Of a stretch of 64,000 nt of DNA, positions 32,481 through 40,651 are shown in pieces. The DNA comes from Lachnospiraceae bacterium (GTDB taxonomy: Bacteria; Bacillota; Clostridia; Lachnospirales; Lachnospiraceae), in contig CAJTFW010000009.1 of assembly GCA_910575445.1 (NCBI GenBank), forward strand, positions 126,428 through 190,427, written 5' to 3'. Positions within the stretch are counted from its first letter, which is position 1. Every line of letters starts with the position of its first letter. The translations under genes were made by a program, and so were the position numbers. The notes beneath the pieces are model-generated. The model saw nothing but the letters and a program-made list of their open reading frames with translations. It made no database searches and was not told the DNA's origin.

Positions 32481-33656
32481 TTAGTCTTCTACTTTTACCC
32501 AACTTCTTGACTCTGCTGATTTTCTCATTGCCTCGCAGACACGCTCTACGCGGTATCCAACCGAGAATTTGGTGGAAGGCTGTTCGCCGGTTGCGATGGC
32601 TTTGATAAACTCGTACATCTCAATCGCTTTAAGCTCTCCATATCCAATATTCATACCAGGAATATTCCAGGTTACTTCTCCATGGAAATGTGCAGGTCCT
32701 GTGTAGATGGTCTTAAATCCACGGCAGTTGTCCGGGTCATTGGCAAAGCATACCTGAAGCTCGTTTAATCTCTCATAGTTAAAGGAGATGCTTCCTAAGC
32801 TTCCATGTAGCTCTACGGTAATATAGTTATTACGTCCCCATGCATTTCTGGTTGCCTCGATGCTTCCAACAGCGCCATTTTTAAAGCGGACTAAGAAGCT
32901 GTCCTCATCGTCCACATCGACTGGGCGTTTTTCTGCATCTGCACCAAGTTTTACGGTTCCTAGAAGGTCTACGCCGCCTTCTTGCACGGGTCTCTCCTTA
33001 ATATAGGTCTTCATCATACCAGTTACTTCTTCGATATCTCCAGCTAAATACTGTGCAATATCAATCACATGAGAAGCGATGTCACCCAAGGTTCCAGCTC
33101 CTGCAATCTCCTTTTGGAATCTCCAGGAAAGTGGGGAGCTTGGGTCTGCGGACCAGCTCTGCAGATAAGTACAGCGAATATTGAAAATCTCACCAACCGC
33201 GCCTTCATCAATCAGCTTTTTCGCCAAATCAATCGCTGGTACTCTGCGGTACTGATAAGCATTCATGCTGATAACACCTTTTTTTGCTGCTTCTTCTGCT
33301 GCTTCTGCCATTGCTTTTGCATCTTCTAAAGTAGAAGCAATCGGCTTCTCACAGATAACATGTTTTCCAGCTTTTAATGCCGCAATCGCAATTTCTGCAT
33401 GTGCATTGTTAGGAGTACAGATGCTAACAACATCAATCTCTGGGTCATTTACAATGTCATTCCAATCGGTACAGAATTTTTCAAATCCAAAACGCTCTTT
33501 TGCATCTGCTGCAATCTCAGGTACTACATCACAGATAGTCTTCATCACTGGTACTGCTGGTGCCGGCCAGAAGAATTTTGGCATATTGGAATATCCAACG
33601 ACATGCGCTTTGCCCATAAAGCCTGCTCCTACCAAACCTACGTTTAATTTTTTCAT
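32481..33656 (-). CDS. Gfo/Idh/MocA oxidoreductase, levoglucosan-dehydrogenase-like (copy 1)
   Basis: A 391-residue NAD(P)-dependent sugar dehydrogenase. The GGAGG site picks the ATG at 33654-33656. It has the dinucleotide motif GLVGAGFMGKAH, the FFWPAPAVPV segment, the catalytic-lysine motif CEKPIA and the GDIASHVIDIA aspartate/histidine pair. From memory, this length and the FFWPAP segment are features of levoglucosan dehydrogenase-type enzymes that act at sugar C3. It is clearly a paralogue of the protein at 39433-40605. Having two such enzymes with two isomerase-like proteins fits one oxidising the substrate and the other reducing a 3-keto sugar at the end. Last gene of the minus-strand operon. 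Confidence 0.75.
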   Translation of the reverse strand: MKKLNVGLVGAGFMGKAHVVGYSNMPKFFWPAPAVPVMKTICDVVPEIAADAKERFGFEKFCTDWNDIVNDPEIDVVSICTPNNAHAEIAIAALKAGKHVICEKPIASTLEDAKAMAEAAEEAAKKGVISMNAYQYRRVPAIDLAKKLIDEGAVGEIFNIRCTYLQSWSADPSSPLSWRFQKEIAGAGTLGDIASHVIDIAQYLAGDIEEVTGMMKTYIKERPVQEGGVDLLGTVKLGADAEKRPVDVDDEDSFLVRFKNGAVGSIEATRNAWGRNNYITVELHGSLGSISFNYERLNELQVCFANDPDNCRGFKTIYTGPAHFHGEVTWNIPGMNIGYGELKAIEMYEFIKAIATGEQPSTKFSVGYRVERVCEAMRKSAESRSWVKVED

Positions 33657-33677
33657 TTTCTTATCCTCCATTCTTAT

Positions 33678-34643
33678 TTATCTTCTATTCTTTTTTTGCG
33701 CAATATTGCTCATCGCAACAGCTAAAATAATAATCATACCTTTTACTATCGTCTGCTGTGCACTGCTTAGATTCGCCAGTATCAATGCATTGTTAATCAT
33801 CCCCATAAGGACGGAGCCAAAAAGTGCTCCAATTACAGAACCTGTACCACCTGACATCGAAGTACCGCCAAGTACCACTGCTGCAATCACTGACATCTCG
33901 TCGCCATCTCCATAAGAATAACGTCCAGCCTGAAGGCGTCCTGCATACAGGATACCAGCAAAGGCTGCAAAGGCACCTGATAAGATAAATGCAATTATCT
34001 TTATCTTGACCGTATTGACACCACTGTATTGTGCAGATGTCTCGTTGCCACCCGTTGCAAGGATATGACGTCCAAATGATGTCTTGTTAAAAAGTGCAAA
34101 ACCTGCCACATAAAATACAAACGTCCATAGCAGCAACACTGGAATACCAGCTATCTCGCCAATACCAAATATTGTACAAAATGTCTTGTTTCCAATCGGA
34201 ACGGCTGCCGTGTCTGTAATCCACATCGCACTTCCTCTGACCACCTGCATCATACCCATCGTAGCAAGGAAAGCCGGAAGCCCGAACTTGGTTACCAGTA
34301 TGCCGTTGAGAGCTCCTATCAGACATCCAAAGAGAATTCCTGCTACCAGTGCTAAGAAAATCGAATTGGTGCTCTGTAAAATTAGAGAGACAATCATCGC
34401 TGTCATCGCCGCCACAGCTCCTACGGTCAAATCAATCTGTCCAGCTGCCATTACAAGCGTTCCAGCAACCGCCATAATCGAAATCATCGTTGTCTGCCGT
34501 AGAATATTGATAATATTGTTGGCACTTAAAAATCCTTTATTTCCCAATACAACCGCAAATACTAAGAATACCCCTACGAAAATCAGGTATACCATGTATT
34601 TGTCCCATTGGATATTTTTCTTAATTGCTTTGTTGGATTGCAT
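33678..34643 (-). CDS. sugar ABC transporter permease (RbsC-like)
   Basis: A 321-residue BPD permease of the RbsC type with eight to ten membrane segments and the family signature GLPAFLATMGMMQVVRGSAMW and VLGGTSMSGGTGSVIGALFG (in parts). The AGGAGG site sets the ATG at 34641-34643, giving a 23-bp overlap with the ATPase gene. It should form the homodimeric channel for the sugar bound by the lipoprotein encoded at 36150-37367. Part of a five-gene operon starting at 38197. Confidence 0.92.
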   Translation of the reverse strand: MQSNKAIKKNIQWDKYMVYLIFVGVFLVFAVVLGNKGFLSANNIINILRQTTMISIMAVAGTLVMAAGQIDLTVGAVAAMTAMIVSLILQSTNSIFLALVAGILFGCLIGALNGILVTKFGLPAFLATMGMMQVVRGSAMWITDTAAVPIGNKTFCTIFGIGEIAGIPVLLLWTFVFYVAGFALFNKTSFGRHILATGGNETSAQYSGVNTVKIKIIAFILSGAFAAFAGILYAGRLQAGRYSYGDGDEMSVIAAVVLGGTSMSGGTGSVIGALFGSVLMGMINNALILANLSSAQQTIVKGMIIILAVAMSNIAQKKNRR

Positions 34644-36120
34644 GTTGTAATTCCTCCTCTGCATTTATTTCTTTTCTTGTGAGACAACCTGTTATCTTTC
34701 CATCGAACAATACAATAATCCGGTCACAGACCGCCATCAGCTCAGTCAGTTCGGAGGATACAAACAACACGCCCTTCCCTTCATCTGCAAATTTACGGAT
34801 TAGGTCAATGATTTCTCCCTTTGCTCCAATATCAACACCTGCTGTTGGTTCATCTAACATCATAATTTCCGGGTTCATATTTAGCCACTTGGCAACGACA
34901 ATCTTCTGCTGATTTCCACCAGAGAGAAGATTGATTCTCTTATGAATCCCATCTGTTACAACATTTAGCTGTTCTACATTACGCTCCACAACGCTGTTCG
35001 CTTGCTTCTCATCCACAAAGATTTTGTATTTGCAAAGCTTTGATATCATTGGAAGAATCGCATTTTCTTTTACGGTGTGAATCAGTACCAGGCCTTGCTT
35101 TCTTCTGTCCTCTGGAATCAGTGCAAAGCCAGCACGGATAGATTCCTGTGTATTTTTAATGCTTACTTCTTGCCCATGTATCTTTACGCTTCCACCCTGC
35201 ATCACTCTTCTTCCAAACAGCGTCTCTAGAATCTCGGTTCTTCCGCTTCCCATCAGTCCGGCAAATCCCAATATCTCGCCAGGCTTTAAGGAAAAAGAAA
35301 TATCTGCAATTTTGTCATTTACCTTTAGATGTTCAACACATAGCAAATCCTCTGCCTGTTCATCATAGCTTCTCTCTACCCAGTCGAATTTTTTACCTGC
35401 TCCATCTCCAAGCATATATTTGATGATAGAGTCCAAATCCATATGTTCTATCCGGTCTGTATGGGCAATGATGCCATCTCTTAGGATGGTGATTGCATCT
35501 GCAATTCTCAGAATCTCATTCATACGGTGAGAGATATAGACCATTGAGACACCTTTGGCTTTTAAGTCCGCAATCAACTTAAACAGATGTTCTGTCTCAG
35601 AGTCTGACAGAGATGCCGTTGGCTCATCCAGAATCAAAATCTGTGCTTCCTTTGATACTGCCTTGGCAATCTCCACCATCTGACTGACACCAACACTTAA
35701 CGTTCCTACCACCGTATCTGGTTCTACGTCAATGCCAAGCTCCTTTAGCACTGCCTCTGCCCGTTGATTCATATAAGCAGTATCCCGAAAGCCATGCTTT
35801 GTCACTTCTTCTCCAAGGAAAATATTCTCTGCTACGGTCATCGTAGGAATCAGGGAAAGTTCCTGGAAAATCATCGCGATTCCATAGCGGTTTGCATCGT
35901 GAATACTGTGAATCTCCACAGCATTTCCATTGACAAAGATATCCCCTTTGTCTTTTTGGTAAACGCCTGTCATAATCTTCATCAGAGTTGATTTTCCAGC
36001 CCCATTTCCCCCAACAAGCGCATGTACTTCTCCTTTTTTCATAGAGAAATCTACGCCTCTTAGCACAGGTACTGCGAAAGATTTTTGAATTCCTTTCATC
36101 TCCAATACATATTCGCTCAT
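34621..36120 (-). CDS. sugar ABC transporter ATPase, tandem domains (RbsA-like)
   Basis: A 499-residue protein with two ABC domains. The first has Walker A GGNGAGKST and the degenerate signature LSVGVSQM; the second has no good Walker A, as usual, but a canonical LSGGNQQKIVVAKW signature and LDEPTAGVD. I chose the ATG at 36118-36120, preceded by AGGTAGAG; a GTG at 36150 overlapping the upstream stop (TAGTG) would add ten residues but has no ribosome site. It powers uptake through the adjacent permease. Confidence 0.92.
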   Translation of the reverse strand: MSEYVLEMKGIQKSFAVPVLRGVDFSMKKGEVHALVGGNGAGKSTLMKIMTGVYQKDKGDIFVNGNAVEIHSIHDANRYGIAMIFQELSLIPTMTVAENIFLGEEVTKHGFRDTAYMNQRAEAVLKELGIDVEPDTVVGTLSVGVSQMVEIAKAVSKEAQILILDEPTASLSDSETEHLFKLIADLKAKGVSMVYISHRMNEILRIADAITILRDGIIAHTDRIEHMDLDSIIKYMLGDGAGKKFDWVERSYDEQAEDLLCVEHLKVNDKIADISFSLKPGEILGFAGLMGSGRTEILETLFGRRVMQGGSVKIHGQEVSIKNTQESIRAGFALIPEDRRKQGLVLIHTVKENAILPMISKLCKYKIFVDEKQANSVVERNVEQLNVVTDGIHKRINLLSGGNQQKIVVAKWLNMNPEIMMLDEPTAGVDIGAKGEIIDLIRKFADEGKGVLFVSSELTELMAVCDRIIVLFDGKITGCLTRKEINAEEELQHAIQQSN

Positions 36121-36149
36121 CGTCTCTACCTGTTCTTTCTTAATCTCCA

Positions 36150-37367
36150 CTATTTTGTCATTGCATTTTTAATCGCATCAGGAACTTCTGTATGGTATAC
36201 ATCCTGATAAGCCTCTAACAGATTGGACTTCTCTACACGTTTTGCCGGAACTGCCACATAAGCGGGTGTTTCTTTTCCAAGCAATGCATAGGCTGCCAAG
36301 GTTGCCTCTGCAACACCCTGGTCATAAGGAAGCTGTGCGCCAAGACCTAACACATTTCCTTCTGCAATCTCTTTAGCGATGTTGTTTCCAAGGTCAATCG
36401 TACTTAATAAGATATCATCGCGTCCAGCTGCACGAAGCGCAGACAGAGCACCTTCACATGGAATATCCCAATGGACAAACATTGCCTCGATGTTAGGATT
36501 CTGTGTAATCATCGCATCTGCTACAACGTCGCAACCATTTTCATCCTGGAATCCCATCTTGGATACCACTTCAATCTCAGGATATTTCTCAGCCATCTCT
36601 TTTTCAAATGCTTCTAATCTCTGGTTGGTTACAAAGAAATCTACATCATAGTAAATAATACCGATTTTTCCTTTTCCACCAAGAGCTTCTCCAATTAAAT
36701 CAGCCGCAATCAAGCCATTGCCATAGTTATCTGCGGAAACACAGCTGACATAATTTTCTCCTGCGCTAAAGCCTGATGGCACATTGTCCATAAAGACAAT
36801 CTTGGTTCCGCTGTCAGCTACTCTCTGATAGGCATTGGCTGTAGAAGTTGCATCGGTTGGAATCGAGACCAGTATATCTGGCTTTTTCGCCATAATCGTC
36901 TCTAAGTCAGAGACCTGCTTCTCTGCGGAGAAGTTCGCATCTGTAATTGCGGTAATCTCAATACCTAATTTCTTAAATGTATCTTCCAATCCTTTCTGCT
37001 GTGCACTGGACCAGTCATTTCCGCCATAATGAAAGCTGATAGCTGCGGTATAATTTCCTTCTTGTATCTGTGCAATCTCCTCATCTGTTAAAGAGAGCTC
37101 GGTTGCAAGCACTGCGGTTTCACCGTTTGGTCCTGTAGACTTGATTTCGCTACTTGTAGCTTCTGTACTTTCTTCTGGTGCAGTCGCTTCTGTTGCTTCT
37201 GTAGTATCTGCATCAGCTGTAGGTTCTTCTGTCGCTTCTGCCTCTTGCGTCTCGTTCTCTACAGTGTTCTGACTTTCTGTATTTGTTGTATTATTTCCGC
37301 AACCTGCGAATAATAAAGTTGTCATTGTAGCAATACATAACATTGATAACCATTTTTTTGCTTTCAT
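36150..37367 (-). CDS. sugar-binding lipoprotein (PBP1 fold)
   Basis: A 405-residue lipoprotein: lipobox LLFAGC (Cys23), a long Thr/Glu/Ala-rich linker (about 27-75), then a type 1 periplasmic binding domain from residue 105 (NYTAAISFHY) to the end. It should capture the substrate at the cell surface for the RbsAC-like proteins encoded downstream. From about residue 78 onward it aligns along its whole length with residues 337-675 of the LacI-type regulator at 51557-53584, sharing NYTAAISFHY, the PD-x-L-V/I-x-IP-x-D segment and YVSCVS. Second gene of the operon, 17 bases after the isomerase gene. Confidence 0.92.
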   Translation of the reverse strand: MKAKKWLSMLCIATMTTLLFAGCGNNTTNTESQNTVENETQEAEATEEPTADADTTEATEATAPEESTEATSSEIKSTGPNGETAVLATELSLTDEEIAQIQEGNYTAAISFHYGGNDWSSAQQKGLEDTFKKLGIEITAITDANFSAEKQVSDLETIMAKKPDILVSIPTDATSTANAYQRVADSGTKIVFMDNVPSGFSAGENYVSCVSADNYGNGLIAADLIGEALGGKGKIGIIYYDVDFFVTNQRLEAFEKEMAEKYPEIEVVSKMGFQDENGCDVVADAMITQNPNIEAMFVHWDIPCEGALSALRAAGRDDILLSTIDLGNNIAKEIAEGNVLGLGAQLPYDQGVAEATLAAYALLGKETPAYVAVPAKRVEKSNLLEAYQDVYHTEVPDAIKNAMTK

Positions 37368-37384
37368 ATGATTCCTCCTATGCT

Positions 37385-38197
37385 CTAAATCAGCTTTCCT
37401 TTTAAATATTCATAAGATACTTTGCAAGCCTCTGCAGGGTCTCCCAAAAATCCATCCACTTCCACCAAATAGTCCCCTGTATACCCTTGTTCCTTTAAAA
37501 ATGCCAGAATACCTTCAAGGTCAATCGTACCCGTTCCAAGTGGTGCAAATCCATCCTGGTTCAAATCTTTTAGATGGACAAAAGAGATACGGTCATAATA
37601 TTTCTTAACAATCGCTAGAGGGTCTCCGCCACCAGCTGCAAGATGAGCCAAATCCGGGCAGATTTTTATATCAGTCTGTGCAAACAGTTTATCAATCTGC
37701 TCTGGTTTCTCAGCCATTGAACCAAGATGCGGATGATAGCTTGCTTCGATACCACAGTCTGCAAAGACTTTAGAAGCTTCTGCCAGTCCCTCTGCCAACA
37801 ATTTATAGTCTCCCTCTTTTATTCCTGCTCCTCTGATAGCTCCTCCGCAGAAAGCCACATAGGATACTCCCACCTGCTCTGCCAAAGTTGCCACTGCCTT
37901 CATATGATGCATCTCATCTTCTAATGCATCCTTATAGATAAAGTTCGCACCAACACAGACACTCATCATCCCTGCATTATATCTTGCAAGCATATCCTTT
38001 AACACCTGAATATCTGCTGCATACCTGGTAAGATTTCCCTCTAACACTTCAATATACGAAAAGCCTACATCTGTAATCTTTTTCAGCACTGCTTCGTCAT
38101 CACACAAGGTCAGATAGCGAATATCTTTTACACTTGTTACACCACCGCCATCTCCAACCAGCGGGCCAAAGCCGTTTGTCATATAACCCAGTTTCAT
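37385..38197 (-). CDS. TIM-barrel sugar isomerase/epimerase-like protein (copy 1)
   Basis: A 270-residue xylose-isomerase-like/AP-endonuclease-2 fold protein. An AAGGAGG site picks the ATG at 38195-38197. Probable metal ligands lie in EVLEGN, YHPHLGS, CPDLAHLA, FVHLKD and EVDGF, the usual Glu/His/Asp/His/Glu pattern. In levoglucosan catabolism, proteins of this fold (LgdB1, LgdB2) perform beta-elimination and hydration of 3-keto sugars. With two Gfo/Idh/MocA enzymes and a second TIM-barrel protein here, that role is plausible; a plain epimerase is the alternative. First gene of the minus-strand operon, behind an ATTTGCGCAAAT operator. Confidence 0.75.
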   Translation of the reverse strand: MKLGYMTNGFGPLVGDGGGVTSVKDIRYLTLCDDEAVLKKITDVGFSYIEVLEGNLTRYAADIQVLKDMLARYNAGMMSVCVGANFIYKDALEDEMHHMKAVATLAEQVGVSYVAFCGGAIRGAGIKEGDYKLLAEGLAEASKVFADCGIEASYHPHLGSMAEKPEQIDKLFAQTDIKICPDLAHLAAGGGDPLAIVKKYYDRISFVHLKDLNQDGFAPLGTGTIDLEGILAFLKEQGYTGDYLVEVDGFLGDPAEACKVSYEYLKGKLI

Positions 38198-38235
38198 AAA
38201 ATCCTCCTTTTCCATATTTTCCCATATTTTTACAA

Positions 38236-38289
38236 ATTTGCGCAAATCTTATGTGACTTCAATATATCCTATTTGCCCTGTTTTGTCAA
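38236..38289 (-). promoter_or_regulatory. promoter and operator of the leftward sugar operon
   Basis: Perfect TTGACA (complement of 38284-38289), 17-base spacer, TATATT (complement of 38261-38266). The palindrome ATTTGCGCAAAT lies at 38236-38247, just downstream of the predicted start, where a bound LacI-type repressor would block transcription. Confidence 0.75.
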
Positions 38290-38407
38290 TATTTCGTTTG
38301 TATTTTTCTTGTTTTCTGTAATATTGCACAAATTCTTCTTTTGTTTTTGTGAAATAGTCACAGTTCTATAAGCTTTTCGATATTTTTTTGTCCATTTTAT
38401 TTTTCTA

Positions 38408-38458
38408 TTGACTTTCCTATTCCAATATTATATAATTTTTTTATAGATTTGCGCAAAT
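38408..38458 (+). promoter_or_regulatory. promoter and operator of the rightward sugar operon
   Basis: TTGACT (38408-38413), 17-base spacer, perfect TATAAT (38431-38436). ATTTGCGCAAAT at 38447-38458 starts a few bases after the predicted start, mirroring the leftward promoter. Confidence 0.78.
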
Positions 38459-38486
38459 ATAGAAAAAGAGAAAAGGAGACTCCAAG

Positions 38487-39401
38487 ATGAAATTAGGTTT
38501 TATATCTGCTATCCTAGACAACAGTTCTTTTGAAGAGGTAATTGATACTGCTGCTTCTATTGGATATGAATGTGTAGAAGTTGCCTGCTGGCCAGTGGAA
38601 ACGGCTTCTAGAAGATATGCTGGTGTAACACATATCAATATCGAAGAACTAAAGGAAGAAAAAATCAGTTATATTAACGATTACTGTAAGAAAAAAAAGG
38701 TATCCATCTCTGCACTTGCCTATTACCCTAATGTACTGACCGAAGACTGTGAAGCACAGGAGCGAATCAGAAAGCATCTGATAGCGATGATTGAAGCAGC
38801 GCCAAAGCTTCAGGTAGATACCATTACAACTTTTATTGGCAGAGTGGAACATAAGACGATCGAAGAAAATCTGGAAATTTTTCAGGAAATATGGAAACCA
38901 ATTATAAAGGTCGCAGAGGAGAAGAAAGTAAAGATTGCAATTGAGAACTGCCCGATGCTCTTTGATGCCGGACAATGGCCGGGAGGGCAGAACCTAATGA
39001 CTACGCCGGCTATCTGGCGAAAGGTATTTTCTTTGCTTCCAAGTGATTATCTTGGGCTTAACTACGACCCATCACATTTTATCTGGCAACAGATGGACTA
39101 TATTGCACCTCTGTATGAATTTAAAGAGAAAATCTTCCATGTTCACTATAAGGATATTAAAATCTATCCCGATAAGCTTCGCGATGTTGGAATTATGGCT
39201 TATCCGCTGCAATATATGTCACCAAAACTTCCAGGGCTTGGAGATGTCAACTGGGGAAAATATGTCTCTGCACTAAATGATATCGGCTATGACGGATACA
39301 GCTGTATTGAGATTGAAGATAAGGCTTTTGAGGGAAGCAAGGAGCGCGTTTTGGATTCTCTAAAGCTCTCTTATCGCTATATGCGTCAATATGTTATTTA
39401 A
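38487..39401 (+). CDS. TIM-barrel sugar isomerase/epimerase-like protein (copy 2)
   Basis: A 304-residue protein of the same fold as the one at 37385-38197 but only distantly similar. Likely metal ligands: AIENCP, LNYDPSHFIW, HVHYKDI and CIEIED. An AAAAGGAG site precedes the ATG. It is the first gene of the rightward arm, 31 bases before the second Gfo/Idh/MocA gene, which suggests that they act in sequence: oxidation at C3, then elimination or hydration of the 3-keto product. Alternatives are an inosose dehydratase-like or epimerase role. Confidence 0.75.
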   Translation: MKLGFISAILDNSSFEEVIDTAASIGYECVEVACWPVETASRRYAGVTHINIEELKEEKISYINDYCKKKKVSISALAYYPNVLTEDCEAQERIRKHLIAMIEAAPKLQVDTITTFIGRVEHKTIEENLEIFQEIWKPIIKVAEEKKVKIAIENCPMLFDAGQWPGGQNLMTTPAIWRKVFSLLPSDYLGLNYDPSHFIWQQMDYIAPLYEFKEKIFHVHYKDIKIYPDKLRDVGIMAYPLQYMSPKLPGLGDVNWGKYVSALNDIGYDGYSCIEIEDKAFEGSKERVLDSLKLSYRYMRQYVI

Positions 39402-39432
39402 TCAAAGCTAGAAAAGGAGGATAAAAAAATCT

Positions 39433-40605
39433 ATGAAAGAGATGAAAATTGGTCTAATTGGAGCTGGATTTATGGCAAAGGCACATGCTATCGCTTATGC
39501 CGGAATGCCGATGTTTTTCTGGCCGGCACCTGTAATGCCTGTTAAACAGACGATTGTCGATATTGATGAGCAGACGGCAAAAGAGTCTGCAAAGAAGCTG
39601 GGCTTTGCTTCTTATGAGACAGACTGGCGCCGGATGGTTACAGACCCTGAAATTGATATTGTAGATATCTGCACCCCCAACAATATTCATGCTGAGATTG
39701 CGATTGCAGCTGCAAAAGCCGGCAAACATATTCTGTGTGAGAAGCCAATGGCGCTTACTTCAAAACAGGCAGAGGAGATGTATCTGGCAGCCAAAGAAAA
39801 CCATATTACTACTATGGTTGCCTTTAACTATCGCCGCACACCGGCAGTACAGCTTGCCAAAAAATATATTGAAGAAGGTGCACTTGGACAGCTTTTAGAT
39901 TTTCGTGGAACCTATCTGCAGGACTGGTCTGCTGACCCGAATTCCCCGCTTTCCTGGCGTTTTCAGAAAAATATCTGCGGAAGCGGCGCACTTGGCGATA
40001 TTGGAACGCATATTGTCGATATGCTGCGTTTTCTGGTGGGAGAATTTGCTTCCGTTAATGCAAGAACTGCGACTTATATTACAGAGCGTCCTACCCAATC
40101 TGGACTGGCTGACAGCCTTGGAACCATTAAAAGCAGTGAAAATGTTCCCAAAAAACCTGTAGATGTCGACGACCACTGCTGCTTTATGGTGCAGTGTCAA
40201 AATGGCGTCTTTGGTACGATAGAGGCAACCAGAAATGCCTGGGGACGCAACAACTATATTACCTTTGAGATTCATGGAACCGAAGGCTCATTATTCTTTA
40301 ACTATGAACGCCGCGATGAATTACAGGTCTGCTTTGCAAAAGACGGCGATGACAGACGTGGATTCCGCACCGTCTATACAGGGCCTGCACATCCTTATGG
40401 AAATCAACTATGGCCGATACCCGCACTGGGAATTGGGTATACGGAGACAAAGATGATAGAAGTCTATGAATTCTTAAAAGGAATTGCAGATGGAACACCA
40501 ACCGAGCCGAATTTCCGCGATGGATATATTACAGAACTTATTTCAGATGCGATATTAGAATCGGCTAGAACACATACTTGGACAGATGTAAAGACGATTG
40601 AGTGA
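39433..40605 (+). CDS. Gfo/Idh/MocA oxidoreductase, levoglucosan-dehydrogenase-like (copy 2)
   Basis: A 390-residue NAD(P)-dependent dehydrogenase with GLIGAGFMAKAH, GMPMFFWPAPVMPV, CEKPMA and GDIGTHIVDM. Long stretches agree with the copy at 32481-33656 (YLQDWSADPNSPLSWRFQK here, YLQSWSADPSSPLSWRFQK there). The match with levoglucosan dehydrogenase as I remember it is better for this copy, including length, so it is the likelier LgdA-type enzyme that oxidises the C3 hydroxyl. An AAAGGAGG site lies about 13 bases before the ATG. Confidence 0.78.
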   Translation: MKEMKIGLIGAGFMAKAHAIAYAGMPMFFWPAPVMPVKQTIVDIDEQTAKESAKKLGFASYETDWRRMVTDPEIDIVDICTPNNIHAEIAIAAAKAGKHILCEKPMALTSKQAEEMYLAAKENHITTMVAFNYRRTPAVQLAKKYIEEGALGQLLDFRGTYLQDWSADPNSPLSWRFQKNICGSGALGDIGTHIVDMLRFLVGEFASVNARTATYITERPTQSGLADSLGTIKSSENVPKKPVDVDDHCCFMVQCQNGVFGTIEATRNAWGRNNYITFEIHGTEGSLFFNYERRDELQVCFAKDGDDRRGFRTVYTGPAHPYGNQLWPIPALGIGYTETKMIEVYEFLKGIADGTPTEPNFRDGYITELISDAILESARTHTWTDVKTIE

Positions 40606-40611
40606 TATAAA

Positions 40612-40640
40612 TGACGCTCGCCAAATCCTGGCGAGCGTCA
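40612..40640. terminator. hairpin between convergent genes
   Basis: A perfect 12-bp, GC-rich stem (TGACGCTCGCCA / TGGCGAGCGTCA) with a 5-base loop lies between the Gfo gene and the convergent channel gene. There is no U-tract on either side, so termination strength is uncertain. Confidence 0.5.
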
Positions 40641-40651
40641 CCACCTCTAAC

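Noticed and set aside
33265-33915. 216-residue open frame on the plus strand
   Set aside because: It lies antisense to the Gfo/Idh/MocA and permease genes, has Ile/Ala/Ser-rich shadow composition, no ribosome site and no family pattern.
37200-37290. low-complexity repeats near the start of the binding protein gene
   Set aside because: They encode the Thr/Glu-rich linker between lipid anchor and binding domain, common in Gram-positive lipoproteins; not a mobile or regulatory repeat.
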